Origin: CAYLHU01 sp964383715
Lineage (GTDB): Bacteria > Patescibacteriota > Minisyncoccia > Minisyncoccales > CG1-02-41-26
NCBI GenBank assembly: GCA_964383715.1
Contig: CAYLHU010000010.1
Span: 1-16,329 of the forward strand
Reading direction: 5' to 3'
Length of the DNA stretch: 16,329 nt
Positions 12,950 to 16,329 of this stretch are shown here, piece after piece (the first letter of the stretch is position 1; every line of letters starts with the position of its first letter). Both the position numbers and the translations under genes were made by a program. The notes below the pieces were generated by a model. The model saw only the letters and a list, made by a program, of their open reading frames with translations. It made no database searches and was not told where the DNA came from.

Positions 12950-14281
12950 ATGGTTTTAAAAAATAAAAAAACAAGCCCTCTTAAAAAGAAGACCTCTAAA
13001 AAAAATGAGGGAAAGGACTTTAAAAAAAATTTTAAAAAAGCCAATTTTAAAAAAACCAATCTTAAAAAAACCACTACAAAGAAACTTCTCAAAGGGGAAA
13101 AAGGCAAATTGTTTGAGAAAAAAAATTTGAAAGACAAAAAAAAGAAAACGATTAAAGAAATTGCCCAAATTAAAAAAGAGGGTCTAAAGAAAAAGGTTGT
13201 TAAAAAAATACCTTTCAGAAAAGAGAATATTTTTTCCGAGAGCAAGATAGACGAAATTATTGAGAGAGGAAAAACTCGGGGGTTTGTTACCGGCCGGGAA
13301 ATCTTACATTATTTCCCTTCTCTTGAAAAGGATTTAAAAGGACTGGAAGGTCTTTGCGATGCATTGGAAGAGTCCAGCATCGATATTATATTTCAGGGAG
13401 GTTTTTTATCAGAGGGAGAAGAAGAGAAGAAACCTAAAAAAGTTTTACTTTCTCGAGTTGACTCCGTCCAGGCCTATTTGAAAGAGATTGGAAAAATCCC
13501 GATGATTAAAGCGAGTGAAGAGAAGGAATTGGCTAAGAGAATTGAAAAAGGGGACGAAATGGCTCGTAAAAAATTGGCACAAGCAAATTTGAGATTGGTC
13601 GTTTCTATTGCCAAAAGGTATATTTACCGTTCTCCCAATTTGACTATGCTTGACTTAGTTCAAGAAGGCAACTTAGGGCTATTGAAAGCGGTTGAGAAGT
13701 TTGATTGGAGGCGGGGGTATAAGTTTTCAACCTATGCCACTTGGTGGATAAGACAGGCAATCACCAGGGCTTTAGCTGACCAGTCGCGGACTATTCGGGT
13801 TCCCGTTCATATGGTGGAAAAAATCAGCAAGTATGAAACGGTTAAAAAAAAGCTTTTGCAAAACTTAGGAAGAGACCCTTTACCGGAAGAAATTGCCTCT
13901 GAAATGGAAATTGAAGTTGAAAAAGTTTATCACATAGTAAAAATTAAACAAAAAACGGTTTCTTTGGAAATGCCGATAGGAGAAGATGATAAAGAAAGTG
14001 TTTTAGCCGAGTTCATTAAGGACGAAAAAACGCCTCCTCCCTCTATGAAAGCCGCCCATAATCTTTTAAAGAAAAGGTTAAAAGATGTTTTTGACCAGCT
14101 CACTGCGAGAGAACAGAGTATTTTAAAAATGCGTTTCGGGATAAATGACGGGATAATTCATACATTAGAAGAAGTGGGAGGAAGTTTCGGGGTGACCCGG
14201 GAGAGAATTCGCCAAATTCAGGCCAAGGCATTAGAAAAAATCCGAAAACTTAAAGAAGTCAAAAAACTTGAGGACTACTGA
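12950..14281 (+). CDS. rpoD: Primary RNA polymerase sigma factor RpoD/SigA, 443 aa
   Basis: Housekeeping sigma-70 factor. The order is a lysine-rich N-terminal extension (1-86, 37 lysines), a region 1.1-like segment (about 96-148), region 1.2 (DSVQAYLKEIGKIPMI, 171-186), region 2 with NLRLVVSIAKRY and the promoter-melting stretch KFSTYATWWIRQAITRAL (258-275), region 3 (VPVHMVEKISKY onward) and region 4 with LTAREQSILKMRFG (384-397) and the -35-binding helix-turn-helix HTLEEVGGSFGVTRERIRQIQ (404-424, compare the standard motif with E at the end). All core regions are intact. It is probably co-transcribed with dnaG. The extension is encoded by repeated AAA-rich runs; its length varies in the family and it may interact with DNA or RNA. 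No Shine-Dalgarno is visible. Confidence 0.96.
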   Translation: MVLKNKKTSPLKKKTSKKNEGKDFKKNFKKANFKKTNLKKTTTKKLLKGEKGKLFEKKNLKDKKKKTIKEIAQIKKEGLKKKVVKKIPFRKENIFSESKIDEIIERGKTRGFVTGREILHYFPSLEKDLKGLEGLCDALEESSIDIIFQGGFLSEGEEEKKPKKVLLSRVDSVQAYLKEIGKIPMIKASEEKELAKRIEKGDEMARKKLAQANLRLVVSIAKRYIYRSPNLTMLDLVQEGNLGLLKAVEKFDWRRGYKFSTYATWWIRQAITRALADQSRTIRVPVHMVEKISKYETVKKKLLQNLGRDPLPEEIASEMEIEVEKVYHIVKIKQKTVSLEMPIGEDDKESVLAEFIKDEKTPPPSMKAAHNLLKKRLKDVFDQLTAREQSILKMRFGINDGIIHTLEEVGGSFGVTRERIRQIQAKALEKIRKLKEVKKLEDY

Positions 14282-14324
14282 TATATAACTTGACATTCAA
14301 GGTTCGATATGAAAAAATTAAGTA

Positions 14325-15005
14325 ATGGGATATGGTGGTAAACTAAAACTAAAATTGAAAGCTATAGAATTAAGAGAGAAAGGATTATCAATAAAGGAAA
14401 TTCAGAGAAGATTAGAAGTCTCAAGATCATCAGTGAGTTTATGGGTTCGTGATATTAAACTAACGAAGAAACAGCTTGAAAGGTTATATTTAAATAAAAA
14501 AACAGGTCAATTGAAAGGTAGTTATATTGCGGCAACGAATAAAATAAAAGCAAGAGAGAGTATAACCAAAAGATTAATACAAGAAGGTGAGAAAGAAGCA
14601 GGAGAACTTTCCCAAAGAGATAGGTTTATATCTGGGATAGCTTTATATTTTGCAGAAGGTGAAAAGAGTAGTGAACATATTAGCTTTAGTAATTCTGACC
14701 CTCGGGCGATAAAATTCATGGTGGATTGGTTTCGAGAATTTTGTAATATCCCTGAAGAAAAGTTTCGTTGTAGCTTGTATATTCATGATAATCAAGATGA
14801 AAAGAAAGCAAAAAGATTTTGGTCTAAACTAATAAAAATTTCTCTATCGCAATTTAAAAAAAGTTATATTGTTAAAAATAATCCTCATAGATTTAGAAAA
14901 ACAAAAACGCTTTACGGAGTTTTAAGGGTTGGGGCGAGTGATGTTAATCTACATCGAAAGATAATGGGTTGGGTTTCTGGAATATTTAAAAATTCTTATA
15001 ATTAA
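14325..15005 (+). CDS. HTH plus single-LAGLIDADG protein, 226 aa
   Basis: The N-terminal helix-turn-helix (about 15-45: LREKGLSIKEIQRRLEVSRS then SVSLWVRDIKL) resembles resolvase-type DNA-binding domains. The middle carries one degenerate LAGLIDADG motif, SGIALYFAEGEKS (103-115), followed by a helical and strand region of about 100 residues typical of that fold. A single motif implies a homodimer. It stands alone between rpoD and tRNA-Asn, is not inside an intein or intron, and may be a free-standing homing endonuclease or a regulator that has lost cleavage, as in WhiA (which has the domains in the opposite order). Similar proteins are frequent in CPR genomes. The start ATG 14325 lies 43 bases after rpoD; no Shine-Dalgarno. 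Confidence 0.75.
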   Translation: MGYGGKLKLKLKAIELREKGLSIKEIQRRLEVSRSSVSLWVRDIKLTKKQLERLYLNKKTGQLKGSYIAATNKIKARESITKRLIQEGEKEAGELSQRDRFISGIALYFAEGEKSSEHISFSNSDPRAIKFMVDWFREFCNIPEEKFRCSLYIHDNQDEKKAKRFWSKLIKISLSQFKKSYIVKNNPHRFRKTKTLYGVLRVGASDVNLHRKIMGWVSGIFKNSYN

Positions 15006-15012
15006 AACAAGT

Positions 15013-15115
15013 TTTTCGTTGCTCTGCTCCGGAGTAGCTCAATTGGTAGAGCAGGAAGCTGTTAACTTCAAGGTTTGCTGGTTCGAGTCCAGCCTCCGGA
15101 GCAGAGCAACGAAAA
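15013..15115. repeat. Inverted repeat extending the tRNA acceptor stem
   Basis: The leader 15013-15027 is the exact reverse complement of the trailer 15101-15115 (15 bp), and this pairing is continuous with the 7-bp acceptor stem. The result is an uninterrupted 22-bp helix in the precursor RNA. The mismatch at 15012/15116 ends it. Confidence 0.97.
15028..15101 (+). tRNA. tRNA-Asn (anticodon GTT)
   Basis: The acceptor stem is TCCGGAG (15028-15034) with CTCCGGA (15094-15100); the D arm is GCTC/GAGC with an 8-base loop containing GG; the anticodon loop is CTGTTAA; the T arm is GCTGG/CCAGC with the loop TTCGAGT. The discriminator is G; CCA is not encoded (the next bases are CAG). There are two small irregularities: the anticodon stem has a 27-43 G-A mismatch, and the variable loop has six bases (AGGTTT) rather than five. 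The gene lies inside a longer inverted repeat (see 15013-15115). Confidence 0.93.
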
Positions 15116-15120
15116 CAATA

Positions 15121-15149
15121 AAAACAGGGCATCTTGCCCTGTTTTTTTG
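15121..15149 (+). terminator. Rho-independent terminator after tRNA-Asn
   Basis: A 10-bp stem (15121-15130 with 15136-15145, core ACAGGGC/GCCCTGT) with a five-base loop runs straight into a run of T. It should end the tRNA transcript and anything reading through from the 14325-15005 gene. Confidence 0.93.
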
Positions 15150-15199
15150 TTTGCTAATTGGGTGAGGCCCGTTTGTCTCATTTAATAACTCTTTTAAAA

Positions 15200-15233
15200 G
15201 GTTCGTTTTGGGACGATCGTCTCAAAACGAACC
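15200..15233. repeat. 34-bp near-perfect palindrome
   Basis: Two 17-base half sites pair around a CGATCG centre with a single G-T mismatch (15211/15222). There is no T-tract on the plus strand. It lies in a 409-base gene-free stretch (15150-15558) and could be a protein-binding operator, a cruciform or a stable RNA hairpin. The core resembles 712-727. Confidence 0.85.
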
Positions 15234-15291
15234 AAATAATATTCTTTACTTTTTGTTTCTTTGATTTATTTTTGTTAGCGTAGAAAAATAT

Positions 15292-15368
15292 GATAATTGG
15301 GTGTATGCTGAAAATAGGAGTAGGTTATTAATTTTGTATTTTAGAAATCCTAAAACACCCAAACTATC
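15292..15368. repeat. Inverted repeat, possible structured RNA
   Basis: TTGGGTGT (15297-15304) pairs with ACACCCAA (15355-15362), and the flanking GATA (15292-15295) with TATC (15365-15368) across a small internal loop. About 50 bases are enclosed. Function is unknown; no matching RNA family is recognised. Confidence 0.35.
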
Positions 15369-15558
15369 CGATTAAGAATTATATTTGTGATAGGATTAAG
15401 ACATGGAAAACAAAAATTCGATTATTAAAATATCAATCAAAATCGTCAAATCGTTTAGTATTGGCGTTGATGATTTAATAAAATAATAGCCTAGAGAAGA
15501 TATATAGCAGAAAAACGAGTTAGGCGAAATACATTTTATATTAATTCGATTTTTGTAT

Positions 15559-16203
15559 ATGACAATCAGACCATGGAAAGAAAATATTTGGTTTGCGCCT
15601 TGTTATGTAATAGATGAATTAACAAGAGCAATACTAACGCGAGATAAGATAAAAATTAAAAAAAGTAAGGAGGCATGGATTTGTGCCGTCGCTATGATTT
15701 GCCATTCTATAATTAAACCTGCGGAGTGGTGGATTCAAATACCTAAAAATGATCCACCAGATGTTCTTGCGATGAGCCTCGTTCCGACCAAAGATGGTTT
15801 AGGACAGAATATGTCCGAGCTTTATGTGGAAGTTTTTGAAATTAGTCAACACGATAAAGAAAGTATTGAAAAATCTATACAGAGAAAATTAGGGAAAAAG
15901 GATTATTCGGGGATGACATTAATCGCTTTTATTAGACGAAAGGGAATTTTTGAACCTGAAAAAGTTGCGACTTACATAAAACAATTAAAACCAAAAGCAT
16001 TTTGCATATTTTTACTTATATCAGAGGAGAACAATACGAATTTTAGTTTAATACAAATTTTTCCTGGATATGTGAAACTCAAGTATGATTTTGGTCTATT
16101 TTGCAAAACGACAAGCCAGCGAGATTTTATTGAATTAACGAGAGGTATGAAAATTAAAAAAAATGACATAACAACAAATGACAAATTAACTTTAATTCCA
16201 TAA
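15559..16203 (+). CDS. Hypothetical protein, 214 aa, unrecognised
   Basis: I do not recognise this protein. The ATG at 15559 (MTIRPWKENIW) is taken as the start; an in-frame TTG at 15553 is possible. No Shine-Dalgarno is visible. The sequence has hydrophobic stretches that look like buried strands and helices (AWICAVAMICHSII near 39-52, FCIFLLIS), not clear membrane spans. The segment PPDVLAM followed about 20 residues later by ELYVEVFEI has the spacing of a PD-(D/E)XK nuclease core, but the final Lys is missing, so I would not assign a nuclease. A C-terminal tail is lysine- and asparagine-rich. It stands alone, with 126 bases of featureless AT-rich sequence after it to the window end. Confidence 0.65.
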   Translation: MTIRPWKENIWFAPCYVIDELTRAILTRDKIKIKKSKEAWICAVAMICHSIIKPAEWWIQIPKNDPPDVLAMSLVPTKDGLGQNMSELYVEVFEISQHDKESIEKSIQRKLGKKDYSGMTLIAFIRRKGIFEPEKVATYIKQLKPKAFCIFLLISEENNTNFSLIQIFPGYVKLKYDFGLFCKTTSQRDFIELTRGMKIKKNDITTNDKLTLIP

Positions 16204-16329
16204 AACTCATTTGAATTTAACCTAAATAAATCATATTGAAATTGTTGATGGTATAAATTTATTAGTTAAAAACTTTCTCAAACAAATTCTTTATTCTAAA
16301 AAACCTTAAAATCACACTGTTTTATTCGG

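Noticed and set aside
12937..13245. Minus-strand frame rich in Phe and Leu opposite the start of rpoD
   Set aside because: It is the antisense of poly-lysine codons (AAA read as TTT), not a membrane protein gene.
15403..15486. 27-codon frame MENKNSIIK... before the last gene
   Set aside because: Short, with no convincing ribosome site and no recognised homologue. It cannot be told from chance in AT-rich DNA.
1..16329. CRISPR arrays, insertion sequences and rRNA genes
   Set aside because: No regularly spaced repeats, transposase or rRNA-like sequence was seen. The only short repeats are the VR/TR pair, the 60-bp glycosyltransferase repeat and the kinase gene-end repeat.

Overview
The window looks like a piece of an AT-rich, small-genome bacterial chromosome, most likely a Candidate Phyla Radiation (Patescibacteria) member. 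The reasons are overall protein character (lysine-rich, short housekeeping proteins), a DnaG primase followed directly by a primary sigma factor with a poly-lysine N-terminus, a cluster of GT4-type glycosyltransferases, an intein, a free-standing HTH/LAGLIDADG protein and a diversity-generating retroelement (DGR), a combination common in that radiation. TGA is used as a normal stop codon (for example at 7520 and 8550), so this is not a code-25 lineage. The taxonomic call is inference.

Layout. 1-657: one small unrecognised gene with its own promoter, Shine-Dalgarno and terminator. 795-4188: a DGR cassette. It has a target gene (1069-1845) with a 122-bp variable repeat (VR) at its 3' end, preceded by a strong promoter and a highly structured leader. 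A template repeat (TR, 2206-2327) follows, then an Avd accessory gene on the opposite strand (2387-2734) and a DGR reverse transcriptase (2738-3787). VR and TR align without gaps over 122 bp with 19 differences; 18 fall at template adenines, which is the signature of adenine-specific mutagenic retrohoming. The cassette is bracketed by a relic of the 3' end of a kinase gene on its left and the intact kinase gene on its right.

4189-9845 (minus strand): a five-gene cluster, read right to left, of three GT4 glycosyltransferases, one MurG/GT28-like glycosyltransferase and an aminoglycoside-phosphotransferase-fold kinase. Overlapping or closely spaced genes suggest one transcript for cell-surface polysaccharide or glycolipid synthesis. 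A 60-bp duplication of a glycosyltransferase gene end lies between the last two genes.

9927-14281 (plus strand): dnaG, interrupted by a 388-residue homing-endonuclease intein inserted exactly at the fourth zinc-ligand cysteine, then rpoD. 14325-15149: an HTH/LAGLIDADG protein gene, then a tRNA-Asn gene whose acceptor stem is prolonged by 15 base pairs of leader-trailer complementarity, then a strong terminator. 15150-16329: a gene-poor stretch with a 34-bp palindrome and one unrecognised gene.

The most notable items are the complete DGR with a head-to-head avd/RT arrangement and a boxA-plus-hairpin leader, the intein in the primase zinc ribbon, and the embedded tRNA.
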